From positions 45,311 to 109,310 of the forward strand of contig DJGJ01000035.1 of NCBI GenBank assembly GCA_002432715.1: a stretch of DNA of 64,000 nt, written 5' to 3'. Below the pieces are notes generated by a model. The model was not told the DNA's origin. It made no database searches and saw only the letters and a program-made list of their open reading frames with translations. The stretch is from Sphaerochaeta sp. UBA5849. GTDB taxonomy: Bacteria; Spirochaetota; Spirochaetia; Sphaerochaetales; Sphaerochaetaceae. Position 1 is the stretch's first letter. Each line of letters begins with the position of its first letter. The position numbers and the translations under genes were made by a program. Shown here piece by piece: positions 49,874 through 59,521 of this stretch.

Positions 49874-51561
49874 GAGATGACAAGAATATGCAGTACAAGC
49901 GATTCTATCGCGTGATGCCGTTGCCCTCGACAATGGTTTTGCTGCTGTTGTTCTTCGTCCCCCTCTTTTTCACCCTCTCTTCGGCATTCGTCACCGAGCA
50001 AGGATTCACATTCTCGCGTATTGCAGGGGTCTTTACCGACCCCTATACGCAGAGAATCATGCTGTTCACCTTGTTGCAGGCAACCTTGTCGACACTTGCA
50101 TCCCTGCTCGTCGCCCTCCCAGGAGCCTATTTGATCGCCACCTACTCCTTCAGGGGTAAACGTCTCATCCTTGCACTCAGCGCCATTCCGTTCGTGATCC
50201 CATCCATCTTGGTGGTGCTTGGATTTGTCATTTTCTTTGGCAACAATGGGTTTCTCAATCGAATCCTGATGACACTCTTCAAACTTGAAGAGCCTCCGCT
50301 TTCGATTCTCTACTCATTTCCCGCCATTATCCTTGCCCATACGTTCTACAACTTTCCCATCATCATGAGCTTGGTCTCCTCGTACTGGGAGCATATGGAT
50401 GGCAACTGCGAAACGGCATCCTATACCCTGGGCGCCACCAAGGCCAAGACGTTCTTTTCCATCACCCTGCCTCGTCTGCTTCCCGCCATCATCAGTGCAG
50501 CTTCCTTGGTATTTCTTTTTTGTTTCAACAGTTTTGCAATCATCCTGGTCCTCGGAGGCGGTCCCCGGTATACCACCATGGAGGTGGAAATCTACCGGCA
50601 GGCCCGTATGCTGGGACAAACCGGCTCTGCAGCTGCCTTGTCGCTCTTCTCCATTCTTGTCACCAGCATCCTCCTCTTATGGTACAACAGGACGCAAAAG
50701 AGGCTTGCACTCAGTGAGACGTATAGAAACAGCAATCGCTTGATCGAGAAGAAACCGGCAACGCTGCCAGGAAAACTGCTTGCATTATTCTATACTATCG
50801 TTTCTTCCCTGTTCATCCTCGGGCCCATTGCATCGGTGGTTGTCCGTTCATTCATGGCTTCATCCTCCCGCTCGGGTGCCGAGGCATTCAGCCTGAAATG
50901 GTATCGGCAGCTGCTTTCACTCGAGCGCGCGACAGGACATATGAATTCTGCTCTCCAAGCGTTATCAAACAGCTTGGTCATTGCCGCCCTGGTAGCCCTT
51001 TGTACCGTTCCGCTTGCCCTCACACTCTGTGTCGCCATCCGAAAAAAGGAGAAGGGATCGCTGTTGGAGCTCTTGGGCATGATGCCGATGACCGTCAGCT
51101 CGGTGATCATTGGCCTGGGGTATTACCTGATCAGTGCAAGAGTCCGCGGCGGATTATTGACTAGTTATAGTTTGGTGGTCCTTGCACACATGGTTATAGC
51201 CATACCCTTTGTACTCAGAACCATTCTTCCAGAGTATCGAAAGATTCCCAATTCCTACATTCATAGCTCATTGACGTTGGGTGCCGGACCCTTGAGGACA
51301 TTCCTGCAAATCGAGCTGCCCCTGCTCAGGGGTGCCATGCTCACTGGAGCCATTTTTGCCTTTGCCTTGAGCATGGGTGAGTTCAATGCAACGTTGACCT
51401 TGGCCAACAGTTCAATCGTGACGCTTCCCATCGTCATGTATCGTCTCATTGGGTCCTACAACTTCCAAGGGGCTTGCGCCTTGGGAACCATTTTAATCGC
51501 CGTCTGTACTCTTGTGTTCATCGTCAGTGAATTGGCAAAAGGAGGCAAATATGACCGATGA
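49870..51561 (+). CDS. thiP: Thiamine ABC transporter permease (fused two-module)
   Basis: The 563-residue polytopic protein has two binding-protein-dependent permease modules. The first carries the EAA-type loop ENGASYTLGATKAKTFFSITLPRLL region near residue 180. The second has the equivalent HSSLTLGAGPLRTFLQIELPLL near 470. Each follows a set of hydrophobic spans, matching the ThiP arrangement. An alternative ATG at 49888 (MQYKRFYRV) is also possible, but the ATGA overlap with thiB favours 49870. It overlaps thiQ by 11 nt. Confidence 0.92.
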   Translation: MRDDKNMQYKRFYRVMPLPSTMVLLLLFFVPLFFTLSSAFVTEQGFTFSRIAGVFTDPYTQRIMLFTLLQATLSTLASLLVALPGAYLIATYSFRGKRLILALSAIPFVIPSILVVLGFVIFFGNNGFLNRILMTLFKLEEPPLSILYSFPAIILAHTFYNFPIIMSLVSSYWEHMDGNCETASYTLGATKAKTFFSITLPRLLPAIISAASLVFLFCFNSFAIILVLGGGPRYTTMEVEIYRQARMLGQTGSAAALSLFSILVTSILLLWYNRTQKRLALSETYRNSNRLIEKKPATLPGKLLALFYTIVSSLFILGPIASVVVRSFMASSSRSGAEAFSLKWYRQLLSLERATGHMNSALQALSNSLVIAALVALCTVPLALTLCVAIRKKEKGSLLELLGMMPMTVSSVIIGLGYYLISARVRGGLLTSYSLVVLAHMVIAIPFVLRTILPEYRKIPNSYIHSSLTLGAGPLRTFLQIELPLLRGAMLTGAIFAFALSMGEFNATLTLANSSIVTLPIVMYRLIGSYNFQGACALGTILIAVCTLVFIVSELAKGGKYDR

Positions 51562-52636
51562 CGGTCTTTCCTGTTCCCTCAAAGCTTCCTATCAGGATTT
51601 CAACCTGGATGTCTCTTTCTCCGTCAAAATCGGAGAGTTGGCGTGCATCATCGGTCCGTCGGGGTGTGGAAAGTCCACCACATTGCAGTTGATAGCAGGC
51701 TTGCTACCGTTGAACGAAGGGAAACTGGTTCTCAATGGCAGGGATATCTCACATACCAGCGTACATGAACGGCAGATAGCCATGGTATTCCAAGACTATG
51801 CCTTGTTTCCCCATATGAGCGTGGAGCAGAATATCGCCTATCCGCTGAAAATCAGAAAGGTCGGTCGGGAAAAACGCAAGGAGAGAATTGCCCGGTTGCT
51901 CTCCATGGTCGCCTTGGAAGGGTATCAGAAGCGCAAGAGCCAGCAGCTCAGCGGCGGTGAGCGCCAACGTGTTGCCTTGGCCAGGGCTCTTGCTTCAGAT
52001 CCCAAACTGCTGCTGTTGGATGAACCTCTTTCGGCATTGGATGCAAAACTGAGAAAACACCTACGGGAAGAAATCCGGAGGATCCATGACGAGACAGGAA
52101 TCACCACTCTGTATGTCACCCATGACCAAGAAGAAGCACTATCGCTTGCCGACCGCATTATTGTCATGCATGAGGGAAGGGTTATGCAGGAAGGGACAGG
52201 TGAACAGATTTACAACGAACCGGCGAATCTTTTTGTTGCGACGTTCATGGGTGAGGGGAACGCCCTCCCTTACAGCATTATTCCCAAAACGCTGGTGAAT
52301 CCCGGGGGAACCGAACCCTTTGTCTTCAAGCCCAAGGAGGGCAAGCACACCATCTTCTTCCGCCCCGAAGAGGTCTTGGTCCAAGACAACAAGAACCTGC
52401 CTCTTGCAGAGTACTTGGTACATCTCCAGTTCAAACAGGCTGAAGTGTTGAGCTGTGAGTTCCAAGGAGATCACTACCGACTTGTCTGCAGTTGGGAAGG
52501 ATATCCCATCATCAGTCACTGTTCTCATCGACCTCAGTCAAGAAATGTTACCTTGGGAGTAAGAGTCAAGCATATTCGTGAGTATGTTGATGGACAATCG
52601 GTAACAAAGCCGTTGCTTCCCCCGGTCGGGGAATAG
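51551..52636 (+). CDS. thiQ: Thiamine ABC transporter ATP-binding protein
   Basis: The 361-residue ATPase has Walker A GPSGCGKSTT near residue 34, the signature LSGGERQRVALARAL and Walker B LLLDEPLSALD. It is longer than E. coli ThiQ (about 230) and has a C-terminal extension of about 130 residues of the type seen in PotA/FbpC-like ATPases. The riboswitch and operon context still point to thiamine. AAAGGAGG lies 7 nt before the ATG. Confidence 0.9.
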   Translation: MTDDGLSCSLKASYQDFNLDVSFSVKIGELACIIGPSGCGKSTTLQLIAGLLPLNEGKLVLNGRDISHTSVHERQIAMVFQDYALFPHMSVEQNIAYPLKIRKVGREKRKERIARLLSMVALEGYQKRKSQQLSGGERQRVALARALASDPKLLLLDEPLSALDAKLRKHLREEIRRIHDETGITTLYVTHDQEEALSLADRIIVMHEGRVMQEGTGEQIYNEPANLFVATFMGEGNALPYSIIPKTLVNPGGTEPFVFKPKEGKHTIFFRPEEVLVQDNKNLPLAEYLVHLQFKQAEVLSCEFQGDHYRLVCSWEGYPIISHCSHRPQSRNVTLGVRVKHIREYVDGQSVTKPLLPPVGE

Positions 52637-52655
52637 AAACAAAGTTATTTTTTTG

Positions 52656-52661
52656 TATACT
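52656..52661 (+). promoter_or_regulatory. -10 box of a leaderless promoter before the outer-membrane-like gene
   Basis: TATACT ends 6 nt before the ATG at 52668. The -35 region (ATAGAA, 17 bp upstream) is weak. No Shine-Dalgarno is present. Confidence 0.5.
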
Positions 52662-52667
52662 GGGCAT

Positions 52668-53231
52668 ATGAGAAGACGCTACCTTTTGATTCTCCTCCTT
52701 GTTGCAGCAGTCTTCCCCTTGTCAGCTCAGACCACAGGGTACTATCATTCGGCCACCGCCACAGCTTTTGAGTATCTGGGAATCTCCCATTTTGCGGATG
52801 AGATCCCAGCCCGTTCCTCTTTTGCCGGTAGTACCTCACTTGGCTTATTCGGGTACCAGGGAAACCGATGGGACGGTTCGTTGGAGCTACAAATTCAATC
52901 GGTGAGCCGCTCGCTTCCCTACGGGCTCTACCGCAGCAGAGGGTTTACTTCCATTGGATTCGGCCTAAGGTCCAGTTGCATGCTAAACGATTCTTTCTCC
53001 CTGTATGGCCAGCTGGGCACAGAGGTAAACTTCTACAGCCAGATCAAAGAGGCATTTGCATCCTTCTCACTCCAGGTAGGAGGACAGTTGCTCATTCTGG
53101 AAAACCCCACCTATCAACTCTTTCTAGCTTTCCCGCTCTCCATTCACCTGAGAAAGGAGATTACCGCCATCCAAGTGGGAGTAGGATTGCGATACCACCT
53201 GTTCCCGTATCATCAAGGGGGAAGCCAATGA
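52668..53231 (+). CDS. Secreted beta-rich protein, possibly outer-membrane, unknown function
   Basis: The 187-residue product has a signal peptide (RRRYLLILLLVAAVFPLSAQ, residues 2-21). The mature part alternates hydrophobic and polar residues in short strands, such as GSLELQIQSVSRSLPYGLY and FAGSTSLGLFGYQ, and ends in a strand-rich RKEITAIQVGVGLRYHLF. This recalls a small beta-barrel, but I recognise no family. Its stop overlaps the first caspase-like lipoprotein as ATGA, so the genes are coupled. Confidence 0.65.
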   Translation: MRRRYLLILLLVAAVFPLSAQTTGYYHSATATAFEYLGISHFADEIPARSSFAGSTSLGLFGYQGNRWDGSLELQIQSVSRSLPYGLYRSRGFTSIGFGLRSSCMLNDSFSLYGQLGTEVNFYSQIKEAFASFSLQVGGQLLILENPTYQLFLAFPLSIHLRKEITAIQVGVGLRYHLFPYHQGGSQ

Positions 53232-54199
53232 GAAGAATCATCCCCCTCCTATTCAGCATAGTACTCATTCTCAGTTCCTGTGAGCTGTTCTATGATGAGC
53301 CGGTGGCGGGGGATGTGTATGCTATTTTGGTGGGATTGGATTATCAGAACAATACAAGCCAAGATAATCTCCAAGGGACGCTCAATGATGCCGATGAACT
53401 CCATATCGTGCTTGATAGCCTGGCAGAACAAACGGATTCCGACTATTTTGGGTACAGGTTCAGACAAGAAGGGTTATCGTATACATCAGAAGTAAATTAT
53501 CTCATTGGAACAACAACAGTGAATGCATATCCCTCAATTACAAATATCGAAAAAGCTATAGAGGCTTTAGCATATGTAACAGACGAAAACGATCTCATTC
53601 TTTTTGCCTATTCGGGACATGGCGGAGAGGACGGAAGTATAGCACTGGCAAAGACATCATCATCCGATGGAGAATACTTCTATGATGTCCAGAATCTATT
53701 GGATCACTTCAAGAAGGTAAATGGCCGCAAGCTCATCATCTTCGACACCTGCTACAGCGGCCTTTCCCTGCCTGTTAACCCGGGGAGCACAAACACGGTA
53801 CTTGGTTCTTCAATTGATGATTGGTATGCAAAGTATTGGGAGAATTCCTCATATGAATTGCCAGACATATATGTACTCACAGCAAGCGCTGATACAGAAT
53901 CCTATGAAGTAGATTTGGACTCAAGCAAGTCTGTAGAGCATATGCATGGCGCCTTCACCGCCGCCATCCTTGAAGCTCTGGGCTGGGGGTATCCTCATCC
54001 TGATGTGGAGGACCTACCCATGCCCCCTGCCGCTCGAGGCTCCACCCTCACAGTCGATGCTCTCTATGCATATAGTAAAAACTATATTGAAGGACTCCCG
54101 GACATCTCTCTCCATTGGAACCTGTTCAGCCTCTCCGATTATATCCAACACCCTCTCGTCTCAGGTGGTGCCATGGACATGGTCCTGTTCAGATTCTGA
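53228..54199 (+). CDS. Caspase-family (C14) lipoprotein 1
   Basis: The 323-residue protein has a lipoprotein signal with LSSC, the candidate lipid Cys at 18. The mature domain reads VYAILVGLDYQ, then a His in FAYSGHGGEDG (His131) and a Cys in IIFDTCYSG (Cys175), the catalytic dyad of caspase/metacaspase hydrolases. A ligand-type LNDADEL segment follows the first strand. Bacterial caspase homologues are usually cytosolic or linked to signalling; a lipid-anchored form is less usual. It overlaps the upstream gene by 4 nt. Confidence 0.82.
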   Translation: MRRIIPLLFSIVLILSSCELFYDEPVAGDVYAILVGLDYQNNTSQDNLQGTLNDADELHIVLDSLAEQTDSDYFGYRFRQEGLSYTSEVNYLIGTTTVNAYPSITNIEKAIEALAYVTDENDLILFAYSGHGGEDGSIALAKTSSSDGEYFYDVQNLLDHFKKVNGRKLIIFDTCYSGLSLPVNPGSTNTVLGSSIDDWYAKYWENSSYELPDIYVLTASADTESYEVDLDSSKSVEHMHGAFTAAILEALGWGYPHPDVEDLPMPPAARGSTLTVDALYAYSKNYIEGLPDISLHWNLFSLSDYIQHPLVSGGAMDMVLFRF

Positions 54200-54231
54200 A
54201 GCAGAAGCCATACTCTCATACCTATATACAC

Positions 54232-55155
54232 ATGAAACATCTTCTGCTATTTCCCCTCATTCTGCTTCTGCTTGGTTGTGAGCTTGTCCACCAACATCCA
54301 GAGCCTGGAACATTCACCCATGTAGCCATCGGGCTGAATTACCGGGGGACCAATGCAAACGTGCTCTCAGGCACGATCAACGACGCCAGGGAGCAGGAAG
54401 CTGCATTCGCTTCCCTCTTCTCCAATCGAGATTCTTCTGCTTATCTGATGCTGCAGGAAGGAAGCAGCGATGATTCGTACGACAATCCAAGCTCACCGTC
54501 TCTCCCGACAAAGGAACGAGTAACCACGTTGCTCTCTGCGCTCGTTGAAAACCAACAGGAACAAGACCTGCTCTTGATCACCTACAGTGGTCACGGCATG
54601 GAGGATGGCTCATGGGTATTGGCACCGGATGATGCATCGGGCACAATCTTCCTCGATGCAACCACAGTAGATCCATCACTGCTGCTCTCCGTAGATGAGC
54701 TGTTTGCCCTGCTCGCACCATCGAAAGGAACCACACTGTTGATCATCGACAGTTGCTATGCAGGTAATTTTGTCTTGGAAAATGGAACATCAGTCTCGCT
54801 CATCGATCCACGGCCCATCTTCTCTGATGCATATGAGGCCTATTTCAGCAAGGGCTCTTATGAGAAGAAGGTGTTTGTCATGGCTGCAACGACAGCAGAC
54901 AACACTAGCAAGGAGCCCATCGGAGGCAGTCACATTCACGGCTACTTCACCGAGGCTCTGCTCGGAGGACTTGGATGGGATGAAGAGTCCCAAAGTCTTT
55001 TGAACAAGCCATCCTCATTGAGTTTGGACGGGCTCTACAGCTACATCATGGAGAATCAACGCATCAAGCTCTCAGGAACCTATCAAGCGTTTTACCAGCA
55101 CCCAACCATCGTCGGCGGGCCGCTGGATCTCGTACTCTGTCAGGACGAGAACTGA
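54232..55155 (+). CDS. Caspase-family (C14) lipoprotein 2
   Basis: The 307-residue paralog has LLLLGC with the candidate lipid Cys at 16. The catalytic dyad lies in ITYSGHGMEDGS (His121) and IIDSCYAG (Cys175), at nearly the same positions as in the first copy. HVAIGLNYRG corresponds to the first strand. The two copies have diverged in the middle, suggesting an old duplication. No clear Shine-Dalgarno precedes the ATG, so translation may rely on coupling. The last 16 nt overlap the convergent uvrB. Confidence 0.82.
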   Translation: MKHLLLFPLILLLLGCELVHQHPEPGTFTHVAIGLNYRGTNANVLSGTINDAREQEAAFASLFSNRDSSAYLMLQEGSSDDSYDNPSSPSLPTKERVTTLLSALVENQQEQDLLLITYSGHGMEDGSWVLAPDDASGTIFLDATTVDPSLLLSVDELFALLAPSKGTTLLIIDSCYAGNFVLENGTSVSLIDPRPIFSDAYEAYFSKGSYEKKVFVMAATTADNTSKEPIGGSHIHGYFTEALLGGLGWDEESQSLLNKPSSLSLDGLYSYIMENQRIKLSGTYQAFYQHPTIVGGPLDLVLCQDEN

Positions 55156-57209
55156 CCCTCACGAATGGCGACAATCTCATCACGGATGACGGCGGCGCGC
55201 TCGAACTCCAGGTTCTTGGCAGCTTCCAGCATCTCCTTCTCCAAGGCCTTGATGTACTTTTTGCGGTCGTTGGCATTGAAGAGGTTGTATCCACCCTTGA
55301 GAATGGATAGATCCTGCTTCTGGATTTCCTTCGTCTCCTCACGCTCCCGTTCGAGGATGTCCTGAACCGCCTTTACAATAGTAGTAGGTGTAATGCCGTG
55401 CGCTTCGTTGTAGGCTGTCTGTATTTCCCGTCTTCGATTCGTCTCGCCGATGGCTTCTTCCATCGCAGGACTCATCCGGTCGGCATACATGATGACCCTC
55501 CCCTCGGAATTTCGAGCAGCCCGGCCGATGATCTGAATCAAGGAGGTGGTCGACCGCAAGAACCCAATCTTGTCTGCGTCGAGAATGGCAATAAGAGAAA
55601 CCTCTGGAAGGTCCAATCCTTCCCTAAGCAGGTTGATACCCACCAGGATATCAAACACTCCAAGCCGAAGGTCCCTGAGAATCTCCACCCGTTCGATGGT
55701 ATCGATTTCCGAATGCAAGTACCGCACCTTCAAGCCCAGCGAAGCGAAGTAATCCGTCAAATCCTCGCTCATCTTTTTTGTCAGGGTTGTAACCAGGACT
55801 CGTTGCTTCTTGGCAACTACTTTTCGGATTTCTCCATACAGGTTCTCCATCTGGCCTTCAGAAGGGCGGACATCAATCTCGGGATCCAGCAACCCGGTCG
55901 GCCTGATAATCTGCTCAACCACTCTTGCACTTTTGGCAACTTCAGTCTTGCCGGGTGTCGCAGACACATAGATGCGCTGCTGCACGACCTGTTCAAACTC
56001 TGCCGCCTTCAATGGCCTGTTGTCCAAGGCTGAGGGGAGCCTGAAGCCGTAATTGACCAGGTTGAGTTTCCGAGACCTGTCCCCCTCGTACATCGCACCG
56101 ACCTGCGGGAGGGTGACATGCGATTCATCTATGAACGTAATAAAGTCAGGAGGGAAATAATCCAGCAGCACTGCAGGACGCTCGCCCGCCTTTCGATCTG
56201 AGAGAGGACGTGAATAGTTCTCAATTCCTGAACAGTAGCCTATCTCCTCAAGCATCTCCAAGTCATACTCAACCCTGGTCTTGATCCGTTCAGCCTCGAG
56301 CGGTTTTCCCATGCTGTTGAAGAGCTCGACCTGGTCCTCCATCTCACTGCGAATTCGTCCAATTGCTGCTTTGACCTGCTCAGGAGGCATGACAAACTGC
56401 TTTGCGGGATAGAGGGTGTAGCTATCCACCATCTCCTGCTTTTCTCCAGACACGGGATCGAACCATTGGATGGAGGCAATCTCATCCCAATCCACGCTGA
56501 TTCGTACGGCATTCTCCAAATAGGAGGGACAAATTTCAATAATATCACCCTTCACGCGGAAAGCACCCCGCTTGAGAATGGCATCGTTGCGTTCATATTG
56601 CATCCTCACCAGCTTCTCGAGCACCTCGTGATGGTTGAACTGGTCACCCTTGGCAAACGTATGTACCATGTCACGAACCGAGACAGGGTTGGCCAAACCG
56701 AATATGCAGGAAACGGTGGCCACCACAATGACATCGCGTCGCTCCATCAAGGAAAAGGAGGCAGAAAGCCTGAGCCTGTCGATTTCCTGGTTGATATCGG
56801 CATCCTTTTCAATATAGAGGTCCTTGCCGGGAACATACGCCTCCGGTTGGTAATAGTCGTAGGTTGAGACGAAGTATTCGACGGCATTTTCAGGGAAGAA
56901 AGACTTAAACTCCCGGTAGAGCTGGGCTGCCAATGTTTTGTTGTGGGAAAGCACCAAGGTAGGGCGCTGCACCTGTTCGATAATCTTGGCCATCGTATAG
57001 GTTTTACCACTACCGGTAACCCCTTTGAGGGTCTGATGGAAGTCACCCTGTTCAAGACCCTTGCTCAAGGCCTCGATGGCCTGTGCCTGATCTCCCGAAG
57101 GGTCGTATGCTGAAACCACCTTGAAGCGTTTATTCTGATAGGAGACGTCGCCATGCACATTTGTTACCGACTCCCCTCCCCATCGCTCGTCTACTTTGAG
57201 TTCTTCCAT
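55140..57209 (-). CDS. uvrB: Excinuclease ABC subunit UvrB
   Basis: This 689-residue DNA-damage repair helicase has Walker A in GVTGSGKTYTMAK near residue 63, the beta-hairpin segment YFVSTYDYYQPEAYVPG and helicase motif DESHVTLPQ. REGLDLPEVSLI and IQIIGRAARN follow, and a C-terminal UVR motif is visible. It loads damaged DNA for UvrC. It begins 2 nt after the htrA stop and appears coupled to it; the end overlaps the caspase gene. Confidence 0.96.
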   Translation of the reverse strand: MEELKVDERWGGESVTNVHGDVSYQNKRFKVVSAYDPSGDQAQAIEALSKGLEQGDFHQTLKGVTGSGKTYTMAKIIEQVQRPTLVLSHNKTLAAQLYREFKSFFPENAVEYFVSTYDYYQPEAYVPGKDLYIEKDADINQEIDRLRLSASFSLMERRDVIVVATVSCIFGLANPVSVRDMVHTFAKGDQFNHHEVLEKLVRMQYERNDAILKRGAFRVKGDIIEICPSYLENAVRISVDWDEIASIQWFDPVSGEKQEMVDSYTLYPAKQFVMPPEQVKAAIGRIRSEMEDQVELFNSMGKPLEAERIKTRVEYDLEMLEEIGYCSGIENYSRPLSDRKAGERPAVLLDYFPPDFITFIDESHVTLPQVGAMYEGDRSRKLNLVNYGFRLPSALDNRPLKAAEFEQVVQQRIYVSATPGKTEVAKSARVVEQIIRPTGLLDPEIDVRPSEGQMENLYGEIRKVVAKKQRVLVTTLTKKMSEDLTDYFASLGLKVRYLHSEIDTIERVEILRDLRLGVFDILVGINLLREGLDLPEVSLIAILDADKIGFLRSTTSLIQIIGRAARNSEGRVIMYADRMSPAMEEAIGETNRRREIQTAYNEAHGITPTTIVKAVQDILEREREETKEIQKQDLSILKGGYNLFNANDRKKYIKALEKEMLEAAKNLEFERAAVIRDEIVAIREGQFSS

Positions 57210-57210
57210 A

Positions 57211-58503
57211 TTATCGCACCAATGCGCTTACGTGTTGCGCCGTTCGTTCAATAAGCTGTACATTCATCTGCTTGATCTCACCCTTGCGGTTCACCGTCAC
57301 ACTCACCTTTTGACCGCTTTTCAGCGGCAGCAGGGCAAGATACAAATCGTTGAGATCTTCCACCACTTCACCATTGACTGCCGTGATGATGTCTCCGCCC
57401 AGGTATATCACACTTGAACCGTATTGGACCATCTGATTTCCACCCTTCAAGCCCGCCTTGTCGGCAAAACCGCCGCTTACCACTTGGCTGATGAGTACAC
57501 CCTTGTCAACCGGGAGCTTCGCATAGGCTACCAATTGGGGGGAGAGCTGCACTGCCGCCAAGTCGAGCCAGCCTCGGCTGACCTTGCCCAGCTTGATGAG
57601 GTCGGGAATGACGGCAATGGCAGTATCGATGGGAATGGCAAAGTTCAATCCTTGAGAGCTGCCGGTGGTTGAGTAGATGGTGCTGTTGATCCCTATCACC
57701 TCCCCCCGTCCGTTGAGCAATGGCCCGCCGCTGTTTCCCGGGTTGATCGAGGCATCGGTCTGGATGGCGTTCATGATGATTTTCCCGTCACCGGTTCGGA
57801 CAGGCCTGTTCAAACCGCTCACCACCCCGACCGTCAGCGTGCGATCATATCCGAAAGGATTGCCGATGGCGATGACTTTCTGTCCAATCTTGAGTTCCTC
57901 GCTGGTGCCCAAGGTGATCGGCTTGAGCACCACTTCTTTCTCGACATTGATTTTTATCACAGCCAGGTCATCCTCGCTGTCGATACCCACCAGCGTGGCA
58001 GGATAGGTCCGGTTGTTGTACAGTCCCACCTTCAAACTGGCGGCCTTCTCAACCACATGGGCATTGGTAAGGATGTATCCATCGGATGAGAGAATTATTC
58101 CGCTTCCGGTACCCTGGGCGGGAAGCACGTCCATGAATGCATTCACCTGGGATTCGGCAATCGTGGTGATATGCACCACACTCTTGTTTGCTTGCTCATA
58201 GACACTGATGGTTTGCTTCTCATCGGCACTATACATCCAGGAACGCTCATCACCCTCGAAAAGGATCAGACCATCCTCACCATGGAATATATTTGACACC
58301 GGAACACCGGATAAGGAAAGCAACCCTTCCACGCCCTGTGCCTCAACCACGCCCTTGAGTACCTGGGCAAGATCTTTTTTGCGCTTGTCCTCATTGATGG
58401 AGTTGGTCCAACGAATCAGGATGTAGGCAAAAACAATACTGGCCGTACCGATAAGGATGGCTAGCACTATCCGGATTACTGTGGTGCGTGTAGTTCGAAG
58501 CAT
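57211..58503 (-). CDS. HtrA/DegP-family serine protease with one PDZ domain
   Basis: The 430-residue membrane-anchored protease has one N-terminal span (residues 11-30). The catalytic triad is His149 in ILTNAHVVEK, Asp179 in DSEDDLAVIKI and Ser258 in INPGNSGGPLL. A single PDZ domain follows from about 310 to the end. It would degrade or refold damaged proteins in the periplasm. Its mRNA looks leaderless and continues into uvrB. Confidence 0.92.
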   Translation of the reverse strand: MLRTTRTTVIRIVLAILIGTASIVFAYILIRWTNSINEDKRKKDLAQVLKGVVEAQGVEGLLSLSGVPVSNIFHGEDGLILFEGDERSWMYSADEKQTISVYEQANKSVVHITTIAESQVNAFMDVLPAQGTGSGIILSSDGYILTNAHVVEKAASLKVGLYNNRTYPATLVGIDSEDDLAVIKINVEKEVVLKPITLGTSEELKIGQKVIAIGNPFGYDRTLTVGVVSGLNRPVRTGDGKIIMNAIQTDASINPGNSGGPLLNGRGEVIGINSTIYSTTGSSQGLNFAIPIDTAIAVIPDLIKLGKVSRGWLDLAAVQLSPQLVAYAKLPVDKGVLISQVVSGGFADKAGLKGGNQMVQYGSSVIYLGGDIITAVNGEVVEDLNDLYLALLPLKSGQKVSVTVNRKGEIKQMNVQLIERTAQHVSALVR

Positions 58504-58509
58504 GTCCCT

Positions 58510-58538
58510 AGTGTACTTCCAAAGGGGGAGCTAGGCAA
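58510..58538 (-). promoter_or_regulatory. htrA-uvrB promoter, leaderless type
   Basis: On the minus strand TTGCCT (58538-58533), a 17-bp spacer and TACACT (58515-58510) end 6 nt before the htrA ATG. The -35 abuts the stop of the PfkB gene. Confidence 0.55.
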
Positions 58539-59510
58539 CTATAGGCTGGACAGGAGCGTCAGAACTTCCTCTTTTGTCGGAGGGTCGCAACCCCTTCGTG
58601 AGCAGTTTATTGCACTTGCAGCACTCGCCCATCTGAGGGCATCCATGATCAGGTGCTCATCAAGCACACCAAGACAGGGCAGCTGGCCGTCGGAGCCGAA
58701 GCAATCCCGTTCGTGCAGGTAGGAGAGCAGGGCTCCACTGAATGTATCACCGGCTCCCACCGTGTCGATGACAGGCAGATCGATGATCGGCATGCTGACT
58801 TCCAGTCCCTCGGGGGTGAACCAAATACTGCCGTCCCTTCCCAGGGTCAATATGGTATGTGCCGAGTAATCGAAGGCAAGCTTTTTGGCTTGTTTCTTGA
58901 CATCCGCGCCGGGATACAGGTAGAGAAGGTCTTCGTCGCTGAGCTTGATCAGCGAGGCCAGGCCGAACGCCTGCTCCATGCGCTTCAGATACGATTGCCT
59001 GTTGTCGATTACAGCCGGCCGTACGTTGGGATCGAGAAAGATGATGGGACGGGGTTCGTACTCCTTGAGGGCTGCCAGAATCGCATGGCAACCGGGTTCC
59101 AAAGCCAGGACGAGGGAGCCGATGTGAACCACCCTGAGGTCGGTATGCACTCCCATCACAGAGAGCAGCTCCTCCTTGTTCAGGGTGACTGGAGCCGAGC
59201 CTTTCCAATAGAACGCATAGGTCGCCTTCCCGTGCTCATCCAAGGAAGCAAAGGCCAGCAAGGAAGGTTGTTCTGCAGCACACAGGGCGGGATCGAACAT
59301 CACCCGGTTCTCCACCAAATGGTCCAACACCCTCATGCCGAACATATCCTTTGAAAGCTTTCCAATGAACCCGACAGCAGAACCCTGCAGCGATGCCGCT
59401 GTGGCAGCATTGAGACCGCACCCGCCTACATGTGAATCGAAGCTGACCGTTGAAAGATTTGAAGGCTTGGAAATGAAATCGATCAAGGCTTCACCGATGA
59501 CACCTATCAT
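58539..59510 (-). CDS. PfkB-family sugar kinase, fructokinase-like
   Basis: The 323-residue kinase has an N-terminal GGCGLNAATAASLQG in place of the usual GG motif, and the C-terminal signature DTVGAGDTFSGALLSYL with its catalytic Asp. SPIRO-type flanks are not informative. It phosphorylates a sugar or nucleoside with ATP; fructose is the most likely substrate by resemblance. GGAGAG lies 7 nt before the ATG. It follows the HD gene by 11 nt. Confidence 0.83.
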   Translation of the reverse strand: MIGVIGEALIDFISKPSNLSTVSFDSHVGGCGLNAATAASLQGSAVGFIGKLSKDMFGMRVLDHLVENRVMFDPALCAAEQPSLLAFASLDEHGKATYAFYWKGSAPVTLNKEELLSVMGVHTDLRVVHIGSLVLALEPGCHAILAALKEYEPRPIIFLDPNVRPAVIDNRQSYLKRMEQAFGLASLIKLSDEDLLYLYPGADVKKQAKKLAFDYSAHTILTLGRDGSIWFTPEGLEVSMPIIDLPVIDTVGAGDTFSGALLSYLHERDCFGSDGQLPCLGVLDEHLIMDALRWASAASAINCSRRGCDPPTKEEVLTLLSSL

Positions 59511-59521
59511 ACTGCTCTCTC

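Noticed and set aside
52868..53227. N-terminal extension of the first caspase protein
   Set aside because: It overlaps the preceding secreted protein in a different frame; the ATG at 53228 gives a clear lipoprotein signal peptide.
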